6,356 nucleotides of DNA from NCBI GenBank assembly GCA_029778515.1, contig JAKOQD010000279.1, positions 1 through 6,356 on the forward strand, written 5' to 3'. Below, in pieces: positions 5,881 through 6,356 of this stretch (positions are counted from its first letter, which is position 1; each line of letters opens with the position of its first letter). The notes under the pieces were generated by a model. It saw nothing but the letters and a program-made list of their open reading frames with translations, had not been told where the DNA came from and ran no database searches. This DNA comes from Actinomycetes bacterium. Lineage in GTDB: Bacteria; Actinomycetota; Actinomycetes; Propionibacteriales; Propionibacteriaceae. A program made the translations under genes and the position numbers.

Positions 5881-6356
5881 GGGTGATCCACGCGGTCCGC
5901 TCAGATGGCTTCGCGGGTGTGGAGCGACACGTCTGCGTCCTGGCCGCAGCTCAGGTCGCGCGCGGTCACGACGTGACTGTGATCGGCGGCGACGAGCGTC
6001 GGATGGCTGCCGCGATCGGCTCCGCCGACGTCACGGTCTTGCCGGGGAACACTGTCGCATCGGTGGCGCTGGCGCTCAGCCGTACCTCGCCCGGGGCCGA
6101 CCTGATCCATGCTCACATGACCGCAGCCGAGTTGGCCGCGGCAGTCGCGGCATTGCGCCCTGGGCCGAACCTACCGCTCATCAGCACGAGGCATTTCGCG
6201 GCCCGGCGCGGACGGACGCGGCTCGGTCGACTCGCGGGCCGTTTCATCGAGTCCCGGCTTGCCGCGCAGATCGCGATCAGCCAATACGTCGCCGACCATA
6301 TCGAGGGGGGCAGTGAGGTGGTCTACCCGGGTGTGATGGACAATCCCGGATCTGAA
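5877..6356 (+). CDS. Glycosyltransferase family 4, N-terminal part (runs off right edge)
   Basis: Partial gene: 160 codons read from the GTG at 5877, with no stop before the edge. The start overlaps the previous gene's TGA as GTGA, with a ribosome site at 5861-5868. The protein begins MRVIHAVRSDGFAGVERHV (1-19), a first beta strand followed by the Gly-containing loop and Glu-Arg-His helix start seen in many GT4 enzymes. ADLIHAHMTAAELA (74-87) is the typical His-Ala-His strand end. LISTRHF (101-107) and IAISQYVADHI (132-142) match the later N-domain strands, the latter being the usual stretch just before the inter-domain bridge. VVYPGVMDN (148-156) corresponds to the bridge itself (the 'NGVD' region of relatives). 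The donor-binding domain and E-x7-E motif lie beyond the window. It probably adds the sugar before or after that added by its upstream partner, but the order is unknown. Confidence 0.88.
   Translation, partial: MRVIHAVRSDGFAGVERHVCVLAAAQVARGHDVTVIGGDERRMAAAIGSADVTVLPGNTVASVALALSRTSPGADLIHAHMTAAELAAAVAALRPGPNLPLISTRHFAARRGRTRLGRLAGRFIESRLAAQIAISQYVADHIEGGSEVVYPGVMDNPGSE

Overview
The window is GC-rich throughout. Codons strongly prefer G or C in third position, three of the six genes start with GTG, and neighbouring genes often overlap by a few bases. This suggests an actinobacterial chromosome; I cannot name the genus from sequence alone. All six genes fit a surface polysaccharide locus (capsule, exopolysaccharide or a similar Wzy-dependent polymer): four glycosyltransferase genes, one O-antigen-polymerase-like membrane protein and one low-molecular-weight protein tyrosine phosphatase. 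No RNA gene, insertion sequence, CRISPR array or attachment site was seen.

Layout from left to right. (1) On the minus strand, 1-405 is the first 135 codons of a GT-B glycosyltransferase that runs off the left edge. (2) A 162-bp divergent spacer (406-567) carries a good -10 element facing right. (3) A plus-strand pair follows: a phosphatase (568-1200) overlapping a Wzy-like polymerase (1175-2542). (4) Converging on it, and sharing 26 bp with it, is a long minus-strand gene (2517-4523). It encodes a two-domain glycosyltransferase, GT4-type at the N terminus and GT2 rhamnosyltransferase-like at the C terminus. (5) A second divergent spacer (4524-4674, 151 bp) follows. (6) A plus-strand pair of GT4 glycosyltransferases (4675-5880 and 5877 to the right edge) is joined by a GTGA stop/start overlap. 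The two spacers hold no other gene, and no gene-free stretch exceeds 300 bp.

How the genes may work together (inference): the glycosyltransferases build a lipid-linked oligosaccharide repeat on the cytosolic face of the membrane. The Wzy-like protein polymerises the flipped repeats outside. The phosphatase probably reverses tyrosine phosphorylation of a Wzc/CapB-type kinase or of a sugar-activating enzyme, which would tune chain length or output. The flippase (Wzx), the initiating phosphoglycosyltransferase and the tyrosine kinase are not in this window and are expected nearby. The alternating gene directions imply at least four transcription units, so this is a mosaic locus and not one long operon. 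The more unusual points are the GT4-GT2 fusion, the tail-to-tail coding overlap, and a lone TTA codon in the phosphatase gene.
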